DNA of 33,285 nucleotides from UBA1426 sp050953365 (GCA_050953365.1 JBMNMN010000017.1:1-33285); one strand, 5' to 3'; shown: positions 8,611 to 17,474, counted from the first letter of the stretch. The notes: generated by a model from the letters alone, not told the origin. A program made the numbers and translations.

Positions 8611-8740
8611 TGTGGATAACTTTTTCCTGTTATTTGAAATTATAGGCGAAGAGTGCTGAATTTCAATGTTATAAGGCTTTTTTATTATCCACAAGCCCCC
8701 GTGAATAACTTTGTATACAATATTTTTTTCGTGTGGAAAA
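8611..8740. other. Cluster of DnaA-box-like 9-mers in an AT-rich intergenic region
   Basis: The 334-bp gap between cwlD and the AraC gene contains TGTGGATAA (8611-8619) and its exact reverse complement TTATCCACA (8685-8693), both perfect DnaA boxes. CGTGAATAA (8700-8708) and TGTGGAAAA (8732-8740) match known variants. A TTGTATACAA palindrome and T-rich DNA lie among them. The two perfect boxes could instead pair as arms of a long-loop hairpin. No dnaA, dnaN or rpmH is present, so this may be a DnaA-regulated or DnaA-titrating site; an origin is not shown. Confidence 0.5.
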
Positions 8741-8911
8741 GTGACAAAAAGCTTTATATTTCGACATTGTTATAATGTTGAAATATGTTCGCAAACATCC
8801 AAACATTAGTTAACATAATACTACTGCTTGCCGCTTCGCCGCTACTGACCATATAGGAATGCTGTTTGATATGTTGTAGGATATAATGCAAGGCCAAAGA
8901 AAGGACAAGCC

Positions 8912-10450
8912 ATGTTAAAAGAACATATTATCTACAAAGAAGATCTGCCGGTGAACTGTTCTATTATGAACATTGACGAGTATCCCATCCATTTCCACAA
9001 CGATCTGGAAGTGGTATACGTTCTGCAGGGGAGCGTAAGGCTGAAGAACGGTTACTATACCTATGACATGGAAGAAGGAGATATATATATACTCAACGAT
9101 AGAGAAATTCACAGCTATTATCGCCTGGACGAGTCCAATGTGGTTCTTATCTTACAGTTAAACCTTTCCTACTTTGCCCGATATTATGAAATCCTTCGAA
9201 ACAGTTTCTTTGTAACCGATATGAATGGCGCCGAAGACGAAAGTGTCGAGGAGTTGCAGGAATTGCTTGCCCGGATCGCTTTGGAAACTCTCAAAGGCAA
9301 GCAGGGTTACGAGAAGAGAGTTGTGGAGCTTGCCCATGTGCTGATCGATTGTTTGATACAGAATTTCCAATTCTTTGTAATGGAGAACGGCAAGTTTGTC
9401 CATGAACCGAGAAATAAGGGGAACGAGTTTCTTGCCAGTCGTCTAAACCGAATTACCGAATATATGTATGAAAACTACAACCGCCGTCTCACATTGACGG
9501 AAATTGCCGAAAGAGAGCATTTAAGCATTTATTACCTCTCGCATTTCATTAAAGAGGCCACCGGCCTCAGCTTCCAGGAGTTCCTTAATTTTATCCGGGT
9601 GGAAGAGTCGGAAAAGCTGCTTTTGGGCACGGACAAAAAAATCAGTACGATTTCCATGGAGTCGGGATTTTCGGCGGTTCGGTATTATCTGAAATATTTC
9701 ACAAAGTGGTTCGGTATGCATCCGGCGGAATATCGGAAGAAATATACCGGGCGTGTACGGAGCAGGAACACCATGGGCCGCTTCACTTTGTTAACGGGTA
9801 AGCAGGCAGAAGACTTACTGCGCAGCCATGTGGAGGATATTTTTGATGTGGTCCGAAGCGACAAGATCAAAGTTGTGTCGGTGGAGTTTGACACGGAGGA
9901 GGTTTCTTGGAGAAAAAGCAGTCTCTATGATACGTTTACGTCGCTGATGGCCTGCGAATATATGAAGCCCATGGCGGAGGTGTTTGGTTCCATAAAGGTG
10001 CGTGAGGAGGATTTTGTGGCCGGAGATCCGGGCTATATCATTATGCGGCACACTGCAGGGGGTCACGGCACTCCCCCGAGTTACAATATTTTCTTCTACA
10101 ATTTCAGCGAAAAGTTAGTGAAAACCCCTCCGACGCTTCTGACGCAGAGCATTACGGAAGAAGAAATCAGACAATATGATAAGCAGATGGAGTTTTTTAT
10201 TCGATTTGCGGGGCTTAACGGCCAATTTCGCATTGCCCGCTGCCGATTCACAAAAGAAGCCATTTTGGCCAGATACAATCGGCTATGCAACGGAAAAAGA
10301 AAAGCGAACAATCGAGAAAATCTTGTAAGAGGCTGGATGGAGTCTCCTGTGATTTCCGTAGATATTGTGACGGCTTCTCAGACTTTGAATGTGAAGACGC
10401 AGCAGCCGGGGAGCAGCATGGAACTGGTCATAATCGATCCTGTAAAATAG
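8912..10450 (+). CDS. AraC-family regulator with cupin sensor and long unidentified C-terminal region
   Basis: 512 residues. The N-terminal cupin sensor is typical (PIHFHNDLEVVYVLQGSVRL, near 26-45; EEGDIYILNDREIHSYY). The AraC DNA-binding domain with two helix-turn-helix units spans about 182-285 (LTLTEIAEREHLSIYYLSHF, then ISTISMESGFSAVRYYLKYF and GMHPAEYRKKY). Some 225 further residues follow. Their layout (GYIIMRH, then YNIFFYNFSE, ending in ELVIIDPV) recalls the tail of clostridial proteins in which AraC is fused to a GH39-type glycosidase, but no catalytic barrel is visible, so this could be an internally deleted relative. That comparison is inference. The start has AAAGGA upstream. It may regulate the dehydrogenase gene 318 bp downstream. 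Confidence 0.8.
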   Translation: MLKEHIIYKEDLPVNCSIMNIDEYPIHFHNDLEVVYVLQGSVRLKNGYYTYDMEEGDIYILNDREIHSYYRLDESNVVLILQLNLSYFARYYEILRNSFFVTDMNGAEDESVEELQELLARIALETLKGKQGYEKRVVELAHVLIDCLIQNFQFFVMENGKFVHEPRNKGNEFLASRLNRITEYMYENYNRRLTLTEIAEREHLSIYYLSHFIKEATGLSFQEFLNFIRVEESEKLLLGTDKKISTISMESGFSAVRYYLKYFTKWFGMHPAEYRKKYTGRVRSRNTMGRFTLLTGKQAEDLLRSHVEDIFDVVRSDKIKVVSVEFDTEEVSWRKSSLYDTFTSLMACEYMKPMAEVFGSIKVREEDFVAGDPGYIIMRHTAGGHGTPPSYNIFFYNFSEKLVKTPPTLLTQSITEEEIRQYDKQMEFFIRFAGLNGQFRIARCRFTKEAILARYNRLCNGKRKANNRENLVRGWMESPVISVDIVTASQTLNVKTQQPGSSMELVIIDPVK

Positions 10451-10768
10451 GATTTTAAATAAGTTTGTTTGAGATGGGCGGCTCTGCAGGGGGCAGGTGG
10501 ATCTGAGGATTGCTTTGTGGTTGTAAGACCGAATATGTAAGCATAACAGCAAATCAGTACTTTTTTTGAGCAAATATATAATTGAATATTCTGAATTAAT
10601 ATAGTAGGCTGAAGTTAATAGACGGTAGCTATCATATGCGTGAAATTTTTTGAAAATTCGGGCATTATTCTGTCGATAAGAGTCGAAAAACCTTTCGCGA
10701 TTTTGGCAGAATACCGAAGGATATGTTACCAATCCTAATTATTTATTATATCGCAGGGAGGGATTAAT
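10451..10768 (+). promoter_or_regulatory. 318-bp intergenic leader with a nested hairpin before the dehydrogenase gene
   Basis: No gene is seen. At 10667-10712 the arms ATTCTGTC and GGCAGAAT (8 bp with one G-T) enclose an inner CGAAA/TTTCG stem. There is no T-run after it, so it is not a plain terminator. AT-rich hexamers around 10570-10610 could be promoter elements but none is convincing. The AraC protein encoded just upstream could bind here. Confidence 0.35.
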
Positions 10769-12046
10769 ATGGACATGAGGCTGTTAATTATCGGTACCGG
10801 TGGTGTTGGTACATCTGTAGCAAAGATCATCAAAAGAGCCGGAAAAGAAGGCGAATGGGCGCAGAAAGTAGTTCTTTCTGACTACAATGTGGCCAGAGCG
10901 GAAACTGTTGCAAAAGATGTAAATGATCCTCGCTTTGTTCCGGAAAAGATCGACGCCAGAGATCCCGAAAGCATCAAAGCAGTGGTTAAGAAACACGACA
11001 TCACTTGGGTTCTCAATACGGTTGAGCCGGAATTCAACGAGACCATCTTTGACACTTGCTATGAGTTAGGTATCGGTTACATGGACTGCGCCATGACGCT
11101 GAGCAAGAGACATCCCGAAAAGCCTTTCGAACTGGCGCATATCAAGCTGGGCGACTATCAGTTTGAGAGACATGAAGCATGGAAAGAAAAGGGTATCATG
11201 GCTCTGGTCGGCTCCGGCGTAGAACCCGGAATGGCGGACGTATTTGCCGCATATGCGCAGAAGCATCTCTTTGACGAGATCGATGAAGTCAACGTAAGAG
11301 ACGGCGACAACTATGAGATCCCGGGATACGAAGGCGTTGCCTTTGGATTCTCCGTATGGACCACTATCGAAGAGTGCCTGAATCCGCCTGTGGTTTGGGA
11401 AAAAGGAAAGGGCTGGTTCACCACAGAGAACTTCTCCGAGCCTGAAATTTTCAGCTTCCCCGGTGGCATCGGCGATATCGAAGTTATCAACGTAGAGCAT
11501 GAAGAAGTCATGCTTGTACCCAGAGTAATCGATTGCAACAGAGTTACATTTAAATACGGAGTTCCTCGCGAGATGAGACAACTGCTTCTGAACCTGCGTG
11601 ATGTGGGCATGGCAGAGGCCGAAAAGAAGATCAAGGTAGGCGATGCTGAGATCGCTCCCAGAGACTTCCTCGTAAAGGTTGTTCCCGATCCTCAGGAAGT
11701 ATCCAAGAACATGATCGGAAAAGGCTGCGCCGGTACTTGGGTTACCGGAACGAAAGACGGCCTGAGAAGATCCGTTTACCTCTATCAGATTGCGGACAAC
11801 CAAGAATGCATGGCCAAGTACGGAACCAACTCCGTTGTGGCTCAGACCGCTGTAAGCCCGGTCATCATGCTGGAACTCATCGCAAAGGACATCTGGTATC
11901 TTGACGGCGTACACGGCCCCGAGTCCTTCGATCCGGATCCCTATGTAGAGAGACTTGCCAAGTACGAGTTCCCCGCAGGATTGGAAGAGAAAGATTCCGA
12001 ATATGCAGAGATGCTGCATCAGAAAGCATTGTTGGCTGCAAAATAA
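10769..12046 (+). CDS. Saccharopine dehydrogenase-family oxidoreductase (Lys9/carboxynorspermidine dehydrogenase-like)
   Basis: 425-residue soluble NAD(P)-dependent enzyme. The N-terminal Rossmann motif is LLIIGTGGVGTSVAKIIKRA (residues 5-24). Family stretches follow: VLNTVEPEFNETIFDTCYE, GSGVEPGMADVFAAYAQKH, GCAGTWVTGTKDGLRRSVYL and a final GPESFDPDPY. This architecture covers saccharopine reductase/dehydrogenases of lysine metabolism and carboxynorspermidine dehydrogenases of polyamine synthesis; the sequence alone does not choose between them. The polyamine and aspartate-family genes in the window fit either. GGGAGGG precedes ATG 10769. Codon use is very regular, suggesting strong expression. 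It ends before a hairpin shared with a convergent gene. Confidence 0.8.
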   Translation: MDMRLLIIGTGGVGTSVAKIIKRAGKEGEWAQKVVLSDYNVARAETVAKDVNDPRFVPEKIDARDPESIKAVVKKHDITWVLNTVEPEFNETIFDTCYELGIGYMDCAMTLSKRHPEKPFELAHIKLGDYQFERHEAWKEKGIMALVGSGVEPGMADVFAAYAQKHLFDEIDEVNVRDGDNYEIPGYEGVAFGFSVWTTIEECLNPPVVWEKGKGWFTTENFSEPEIFSFPGGIGDIEVINVEHEEVMLVPRVIDCNRVTFKYGVPREMRQLLLNLRDVGMAEAEKKIKVGDAEIAPRDFLVKVVPDPQEVSKNMIGKGCAGTWVTGTKDGLRRSVYLYQIADNQECMAKYGTNSVVAQTAVSPVIMLELIAKDIWYLDGVHGPESFDPDPYVERLAKYEFPAGLEEKDSEYAEMLHQKALLAAK

Positions 12047-12084
12047 AGCGGGCAATCAGACTTAGCTTCGCATTTCATATCCAT

Positions 12085-12123
12085 ACAAAGAACTGCCTCG
12101 GGCGACCCGGGGCAGTTCTTTGT
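12085..12123. terminator. Bidirectional terminator hairpin between convergent genes
   Basis: Arms ACAAAGAACTGCC (12085-12097) and GGCAGTTCTTTGT (12111-12123), 13 bp perfect, with a GC-rich inner stem CGGG/CCCG. The A/T-rich outer ends serve as short U-tracts on both strands. It sits 39 nt after the dehydrogenase stop and 20 nt from the hydrolase stop. Confidence 0.85.
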
Positions 12124-12142
12124 TGCAGAGCTTTTATTTTTT

Positions 12143-13189
12143 TCATTCCGACTGCATGGAGTCCGTAAACAGCCGGTCGAAAACTTCGCGGTTGATTCGT
12201 TTGACCGGCGCCCCGGAAATATTTGAACAGACGGTGACGGATACGTCAAGCTCAGGGCAGACCCAGAAGCTTGCGCGGAAACCGTCGTCGTTTCCTTCGT
12301 GACCGAAGAGGAAATAGCCTTTCTGCTCCCGGCGGAACCAGGAAAGTCCGATTCTTTCTCCGTTGTTCGGAACGATGGAATGCTCCCTCCAAGCCTCTTC
12401 AAAAGTGGCGGGTTTCAGTATTTTTTGCCTGAGAACCGCTTTTGCCCATATTGCCATGTCCTCTAAATTGGACGTAAGAGTGGAGCTGGGGCCATGGGCC
12501 CGATTGTAAGGGAAGTGCTTCACGATGGCAAATCGGTTGTCTTCGGTCTTTTCGTGAGGGGCGCAGACGTCATCCATGCTGCGCCGGAAGGTAAGCAGCT
12601 CCGAATGAGCCATTCCAAGAGGAGAGAAAATGTTCTCCGAGACGTAATCTTCAAAGCTTGTGCCGGATACGGCGGCGATAACGGCTCCCAAAATCTCGTA
12701 TCCGATATTGCTGTAGGCAAACTTGCCCTCTTCCGGATCGAAGAGAAGGCGCCCCTCCCGGACCTCTTCGGATAATACGTAGCGCAGCAGCGCGCCTTCG
12801 TCGGTTTCCGGGCTTTCCCAATGGTAGTCCTTTACATCCGGCATTCCGGATGTGTGGGAGAGGAGTTGGCGGAGAGTAATTCGACGATATCGATCGTCGG
12901 CCATACGGAATTGCGGCAGATAAACGATCAATCGCTCATCCGGATTCAGCAAGCCCTTTTCCCAAAGCTGCAAAATGGCGGTGGAGACGAAAAGCTTGGT
13001 AACGGAGGCCATATGAAAGATGTGATGCCGCTTTAACGGGGATTTTGTCAGGGCATTTTGCCAACCCAGTGAAGAATAATAGTCACGGTCTCCGATTCCC
13101 ACGTGGACCGCCAGTCCCGGCAGATCGTAATAATACAGAGCCTTTTCCAGATAGGCGTCCAGTTCAGCGAAATTCACATTGCTAAGCAT
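12143..13189 (-). CDS. Serine hydrolase of the beta-lactamase/class C (AmpC-like) family
   Basis: 348 residues, no signal peptide, probably cytoplasmic. Active-site motifs are S62-V-T-K65 (MASVTKLF), Y159-S-N161 (FAYSNIGYEILG) and H297-E-G299 (FGHEGNDDGF), the class C / penicillin-binding-protein-like triad. SHTSGMPD (about 111-118) is also typical. Members are usually esterases or D-amino-acid peptidases rather than true beta-lactamases; without an export signal, antibiotic resistance is unlikely. AAGGAG lies 8 nt before the ATG. The gene is alone on the minus strand between convergent and divergent neighbours. Confidence 0.88.
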   Translation of the reverse strand: MLSNVNFAELDAYLEKALYYYDLPGLAVHVGIGDRDYYSSLGWQNALTKSPLKRHHIFHMASVTKLFVSTAILQLWEKGLLNPDERLIVYLPQFRMADDRYRRITLRQLLSHTSGMPDVKDYHWESPETDEGALLRYVLSEEVREGRLLFDPEEGKFAYSNIGYEILGAVIAAVSGTSFEDYVSENIFSPLGMAHSELLTFRRSMDDVCAPHEKTEDNRFAIVKHFPYNRAHGPSSTLTSNLEDMAIWAKAVLRQKILKPATFEEAWREHSIVPNNGERIGLSWFRREQKGYFLFGHEGNDDGFRASFWVCPELDVSVTVCSNISGAPVKRINREVFDRLFTDSMQSE

Positions 13190-13348
13190 TTAAATACTCC
13201 TTATACTATTATAATAAAGCGATTATAGGCATTAAAACATCAGCGCAAGTCGTTGCGACTGTTTGCTGCGCAATGCTATTATATCATAGAAACATTGGCG
13301 GAAACAAACAACTGCCTGTTTCCGTGACCGCAATACAAGGAGGAATCA

Positions 13349-14482
13349 ATGCAGTACAGGACATTTAATCCGTCGGGGGAAAAAGTATCCCTTTTAGGGT
13401 TGGGAACCATGCGTCTTCCCGTAACAGGACGGGACGAGACGGTTATTGATGAAGAAAAAGCTATTGAATTAATACGTTATGCCATCGATAGCGGTATAAA
13501 TTATGTTGACACAGCCTATATGTATCACGGCGGTAACAGCGAGGTGATTTTAGGTAAGGCTCTGAAAGACGGCTATCGTGAAAAGGTATTCCTTGCCGAC
13601 AAGATGCCAATATGGCTTGCGAAAAATGCGGGAGGATTTGAAACGCTTTTTGAAGAGCAGTTCCGGCGCCTTGGTGTGGAACACATCGATTTCTATTTGG
13701 TCCATAATCTGACGAAAGGTTTATGGAAAGAAGTGAAGGATCAGAAGGTGATGTCCTTTTTAGACAGGATGAAAGCCGAAGGCCGCATCGGGAAAATAGG
13801 GTTCTCATTCCATGATGAACTGGAAATATTTAAAGAGATTATAAACGATTATCCCTGGGAGTTCTGTCAGATTCAGCTGAATTTCATGGATACGGAATTG
13901 CAAGCAGGTGTGGTGGGATTGAAATATGCGGGAGAGAAGGGTCTCCCGGTCATCATTATGGAGCCGTTAAAGGGCGGTAAACTGGTAAAATCTCTACCCG
14001 AGTCCGTGGCAGCTTTATGGCAGAGCTTTCCCGTAAAAAGGACGCCGGCAGAGTGGGCTTTGCGGTGGGTGGCGGACTTCCCGGAAGTAATGACTATTCT
14101 TAGCGGAATGAGCGCGGTGGAGGAAGTGGAGGAGAACATTCGCATTCTTGAAAACGCAATGCCCGGCAGTCTTACGGAAGAAGAACAAAACCTGATACGG
14201 GACGTTTCGGCTGAATACAACAGGCTGATAAAGGCATCCTGTACGGCTTGCAAATACTGCATGCCCTGCCCTAAGGAAATCGACATCCCGGAGGTAATGG
14301 ATCGGTATAATCAGTGGCATATTTATCACAGCGTCCGGGAGTCCAGGCGGCAATACGGTTTCCTAAAGAAAGGAAGCAGGCCGACGGATTGCATCGACTG
14401 CAAGGCCTGTGAGGAACAATGTCCCCAGCATCTGCCAATTTCGGATATTATGAGGGAGATGGGGAACACCTTCGGAAAATAA
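13349..14482 (+). CDS. Aldo/keto reductase with C-terminal [4Fe-4S] ferredoxin-type domain
   Basis: 377 residues, cytoplasmic. The AKR barrel (about 1-290) has the catalytic tetrad D54, Y59 (DTAYMY), K85 and H119 (YLVHN). The C-terminal domain carries two four-cysteine clusters: C298, C301, C304, C307 (CTACKYCMPC) and C348, C351, C354, C358 (CIDCKACEEQC), enough for two [4Fe-4S] clusters. This is the common clostridial ferredoxin-linked AKR; the substrate is unknown. AAGGAGGAATCA precedes the ATG. A hairpin with arms CGGAAACA/TGTTTCCG (13299-13324) lies in the leader. Divergent from the beta-lactamase-like gene and convergent with the gene at 14490. Confidence 0.9.
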   Translation: MQYRTFNPSGEKVSLLGLGTMRLPVTGRDETVIDEEKAIELIRYAIDSGINYVDTAYMYHGGNSEVILGKALKDGYREKVFLADKMPIWLAKNAGGFETLFEEQFRRLGVEHIDFYLVHNLTKGLWKEVKDQKVMSFLDRMKAEGRIGKIGFSFHDELEIFKEIINDYPWEFCQIQLNFMDTELQAGVVGLKYAGEKGLPVIIMEPLKGGKLVKSLPESVAALWQSFPVKRTPAEWALRWVADFPEVMTILSGMSAVEEVEENIRILENAMPGSLTEEEQNLIRDVSAEYNRLIKASCTACKYCMPCPKEIDIPEVMDRYNQWHIYHSVRESRRQYGFLKKGSRPTDCIDCKACEEQCPQHLPISDIMREMGNTFGK

Positions 14483-14489
14483 TACAGTT

Positions 14490-15677
14490 TTATCGCAGCG
14501 ATTGAAGGAAGTCCTCGAAATCCTCATATTCGCTTTGTATAAAGTCATAGACAATGGGCTCCTTGAATTCATATTTTGCCGTAGGCAGCAAAGATGAACC
14601 CAAGGGGCTTTTGTACAGGCGTCGTTCAATGGAGTGAATTTCTTTTAATCCGTAGGCTGCAACAATCAACTGGCCGAAATCGGAAACGTAATACAAGCCA
14701 TGAACATCCTCGTTAAGGCTGAATACTTTTGCGTTGACGTGGTCGTTGTTTTTCTTGAACTCCATAAAAAGCCTGCCGTTGTCATGGTTGGTCTGCATTG
14801 CGCTGCTCACGAGGGGCAGAAACTCTTCATCAAAATCCATCGGATCCGTTAAAATTTCGTAGACCGTCACATATTCAGGCCGATTTAGCATCATAGCTGC
14901 TTCCGCAGCGGTGACTCGGAAAGAGGAACGGCGGGCGGCGGATACAACTTTGCCGTTTGATACGGTTATTTCAAGCACGACAAGTTGATACCTTCCATCC
15001 ATATCGATCAATGCTTCGCAAAGGTAGGAAGCAGCACCCTGTTCGTCCGTGTATTCTTCAATGGTATTTTTGCACAAGGTAGCCGGTCTCTTCTCTGCCA
15101 GCCCTTCGAGATCTATTTCCCCCTCCATCAAATAGGAAGCGCCCTCCCAGTCTCTGGCAAAGCAGCGCATGACAAAGTAATGGATCAGATGATAGTTCGA
15201 GAGAATAGGAGTACAAATTTTGTAGATAAGGGTCTGTTTTTCCTTGGGAGACAATATTACCGGTTCCTTTAACAGGATTTCGTACTCGTTGGCGGGTTCG
15301 GGAAGGGGGACCTTTAGCTTCTTGCTTTCGGATACGAAGGATTGAAGCAGATAAAGGGCTTCCTTATGAGTGACGGAAACTTTTTTGCCGCCAAGTCCGC
15401 CGATAAGTCCTTGTTCAATAGCATCCAGCGCCAATACATCGTCGCCTTGCAGGCTTTGATACGTGTCGAGGCCGTATTCTTCCGCATCAAAATAGAAAAA
15501 CTGATAAAAATCGTCCGAGATGTCAGAAGAGGAAATTTTCCAATGGATGGAGAGGGCCAATACACCCATCAGCCGCGTGTCCGTTACAAACGCTGACACA
15601 AATCGACGATTTTCGAGGGAAACTCTTACCGGCTCATCGGCTCCGCCTTTTATCAGTCTAAAATTCTGTTTTTTCAA
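14490..15677 (-). CDS. Conserved-looking hypothetical protein, unrecognised family
   Basis: About 395 residues, acidic and soluble with no signal peptide or membrane span. I do not recognise a domain. The N-terminal half has FVSAFVTDTRLMGVLALSIH, and a stretch near the middle reads DWEGASYLMEGEIDLEGLAE. The end is strongly acidic (QSEYEDFEDFLQSLR). The start is placed at TTG 15677 (MKKQNFRLIKGG) because GGAG lies 7 nt upstream; the longer frame to ATG 15737 has no ribosome binding site and adds 20 unconvincing residues. It stops 8 nt from the convergent AKR gene with no hairpin between them. Confidence 0.65.
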   Translation of the reverse strand: MKKQNFRLIKGGADEPVRVSLENRRFVSAFVTDTRLMGVLALSIHWKISSSDISDDFYQFFYFDAEEYGLDTYQSLQGDDVLALDAIEQGLIGGLGGKKVSVTHKEALYLLQSFVSESKKLKVPLPEPANEYEILLKEPVILSPKEKQTLIYKICTPILSNYHLIHYFVMRCFARDWEGASYLMEGEIDLEGLAEKRPATLCKNTIEEYTDEQGAASYLCEALIDMDGRYQLVVLEITVSNGKVVSAARRSSFRVTAAEAAMMLNRPEYVTVYEILTDPMDFDEEFLPLVSSAMQTNHDNGRLFMEFKKNNDHVNAKVFSLNEDVHGLYYVSDFGQLIVAAYGLKEIHSIERRLYKSPLGSSLLPTAKYEFKEPIVYDFIQSEYEDFEDFLQSLR

Positions 15678-15778
15678 ATCAGCACTCCATGAAATAGAAA
15701 TAATAGTTTGGGGATTAATGTTAAAAACAGTATACATTATTCTATGACAAAAGTGTACGATTTAATTCTGCAGTGCTG

Positions 15779-15863
15779 CATTTGGTGTAAACCGTATTTG
15801 ATGGCGCCGGAGACCCAATTAAGCCCTGCAAATACAACTTGCCGATACAACTTACACCAAATG
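15779..15863. repeat. 85-bp palindromic element with nested inverted repeats
   Basis: Outer arms CATTTGGTGTAA (15779-15790) and TTACACCAAATG (15852-15863) match over 12 of 12 bases. Inside, GTATTTG and CAAATAC form a second matched pair. The centre is GC-rich with no reading frame. The size and terminal repeats fit a miniature transposable element or a folded RNA element. The ISLre2 copy begins 19 bp to its right, so this may have been a preferred insertion spot. Confidence 0.55.
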
Positions 15864-15881
15864 TTAATCCAAATGCAATTT

Positions 15882-17428
15882 GATAGTGTAAAATAGTTGT
15901 GGAGTTTTTAAAGGAAAGAAACAGAGATCAACTCTCCTGTGTTAAAATAGTTTCAGCAACAAAACACAAACAAGGAGGGAAGATCTCTGTGGAAACTATT
16001 GTACAACAAATCATTGCGGAATTGGGAAGAAATATTTGCAAACGGATTGAAGAAGGAGGCATATCCAATATAGATCAGTTTGCATCTGATGCCCTGGGTC
16101 TTTGCAAAGAAAGCGTTCGAGCCCTGATATCGGGAATCGTGAAGCAATTGAATGAAGAACTTAGAGCGGACAAGGCATTTCGAAAAGAGCAGGGGCTTGT
16201 TCTAAAAGAAAAAGACCGGCAAAGGAGTCTTCTGACGGAGGTAGGTCGAATCGACATAGAACGAGACTACTATTACGCAAAAGGTGCCTATGTATATCCG
16301 TTGGATTTCATAATTGGTATATACGCCTATGAACGAGTGAGTGCCAATGTGAGCGCCCGCTTGGTGGAACAATCGGCAGAGGTTTCCTATGAAAAGAGTA
16401 CGAAGATAGTAACCAACGGTGAAGTGAGCCGCCAGACGGTAAAGAATAAGTTGAGAGCAGTGGGAAAACTGGAAAAGGCAGCCCCTAAAGAAAAGCGAGT
16501 CGCATCGGAACTACATATTTTTGCCGATGAAGACCACGTTCATCTACAGGAAGGTAAAAACCGCATGGTTCCATTGATTACGCTAAGTGAAGGAATTCAA
16601 GCCGTCCATAAAGGGCGAAATGTCCTGATGAATCCGGTACACTTTACCTCCACCATTCATCAAACAAAAGAGGCTTGGGAAACGGTAGGCGGGTACATCT
16701 CACAAGCTTATGAAGAAAATCAAATCGAGAGAATCTATCTTCATGGTGATGGGGCTCCATGGATCAAGCAAGGAATGGAGGAGCTTGCCGACTGTCACTA
16801 TGTTATGGATGGATTTCACTTTGAGAAGCACTTAAAACAAGCGACAGCGGCCTTTCCGAAACAAAATTACCGACACCGTATAAGGCAGGCGGTTCAAGAG
16901 AAGAGCCTGGAAAAAGTGACAAGCCTCATTCGAGAAATGCTGTCTCTTTGCAAGGGACCAAAGCAAGAGAAGCGGGTTCGAAACTTCCTCCGTTATGTTG
17001 TAAACAATTGGGACGGAATTGTGCGAAGATATACAAAAGATATCATAGGTAGCTGCACAGAAGGTTTAGTAAGTCATGTGTATTCGGAGAGATTAAGCAG
17101 AAATCCTATGGGTTGGAGCGAAGCTGGTCTAAACAAGATGGCAGAACTTAGAGTCTATACAAGAAACGGTTGCAGCGTTTCAGGAAAGGATTTCAGACGA
17201 CCTGAAGACGAAAAAAACAGGAGTATTCTAAAGGAGTATGGGAAAAAACGGCTACAAAATGCAATTCATGGTTGTTGGGACTGGAGTATATTCGAAAAAG
17301 AACAATACAATCCGGCAGTCAATACTGCAACACAGATCCTGATCCGGTCTTATGGTCGGCAACGGAGTTTGGTTGCATAACATCGGGAGAGTTGTCAAGC
17401 AAAAACTCCACAACAACTTGACACCGTC
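15882..17428 (+). mobile_element. Complete ISLre2-family insertion sequence, 1547 bp
   Basis: Terminal inverted repeats of 28 bp with 5 mismatches: the left end begins GATAGTGTAAAATAG and the right end, reverse-complemented, begins GACGGTGTCAAGTTG; both continue into TTGTGGAGTTTTT. The flanks are ATGCAATTT (15873-15881) and CTGCAATTT (17429-17437), a 9-bp target duplication with one mismatch. One transposase gene fills the element. The right end lies 17 bp from the metK -35 box. Boundaries were set from the repeats and the duplication. Confidence 0.88.
15989..17380 (+). CDS. ISLre2-family (UPF0236) transposase
   Basis: 463 residues, intact. The start is GTG 15989 with AAGGAGGGA upstream; the longer in-frame ORF from 15899 runs into the left terminal repeat and is rejected. 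Family stretches visible are FADEDHVHLQ, YLHGDGAPWIKQGM and YVMDGFHFEKHL, which hold candidate acidic catalytic residues, then EGLVSHVYSERLSRNPMGWS near the C-terminus. The N-terminal part is the helical region typical of the family. The reading frame is undamaged and the terminal repeats are well matched, so the element looks recently active or still active. Confidence 0.92.
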   Translation: METIVQQIIAELGRNICKRIEEGGISNIDQFASDALGLCKESVRALISGIVKQLNEELRADKAFRKEQGLVLKEKDRQRSLLTEVGRIDIERDYYYAKGAYVYPLDFIIGIYAYERVSANVSARLVEQSAEVSYEKSTKIVTNGEVSRQTVKNKLRAVGKLEKAAPKEKRVASELHIFADEDHVHLQEGKNRMVPLITLSEGIQAVHKGRNVLMNPVHFTSTIHQTKEAWETVGGYISQAYEENQIERIYLHGDGAPWIKQGMEELADCHYVMDGFHFEKHLKQATAAFPKQNYRHRIRQAVQEKSLEKVTSLIREMLSLCKGPKQEKRVRNFLRYVVNNWDGIVRRYTKDIIGSCTEGLVSHVYSERLSRNPMGWSEAGLNKMAELRVYTRNGCSVSGKDFRRPEDEKNRSILKEYGKKRLQNAIHGCWDWSIFEKEQYNPAVNTATQILIRSYGRQRSLVA

Positions 17429-17445
17429 CTGCAATTTTGGGATGA

Positions 17446-17474
17446 TTGACAAAAGGCGGGAAAGGGAATAATAT
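17446..17474 (+). promoter_or_regulatory. Sigma-A promoter of the metK leader
   Basis: Perfect TTGACA (17446-17451), a 17-bp spacer and TAATAT (17469-17474). It lies wholly outside the insertion sequence, whose right end stops at 17428. The native promoter is therefore intact but everything upstream of -40 has been replaced. Confidence 0.8.

Noticed and set aside
8611..8740. Chromosomal replication origin
   Set aside because: DnaA boxes are present, but no dnaA, dnaN or rpmH neighbours and no clear unwinding repeats are seen; kept only as a box cluster.
11066..12055. 329-residue minus-strand ORF
   Set aside because: Antisense shadow of the saccharopine-dehydrogenase-family gene.
12143..13189. 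True beta-lactamase resistance gene
   Set aside because: SxxK, YxN and HxG motifs are present, but there is no export signal and the family is mostly esterases and peptidases.
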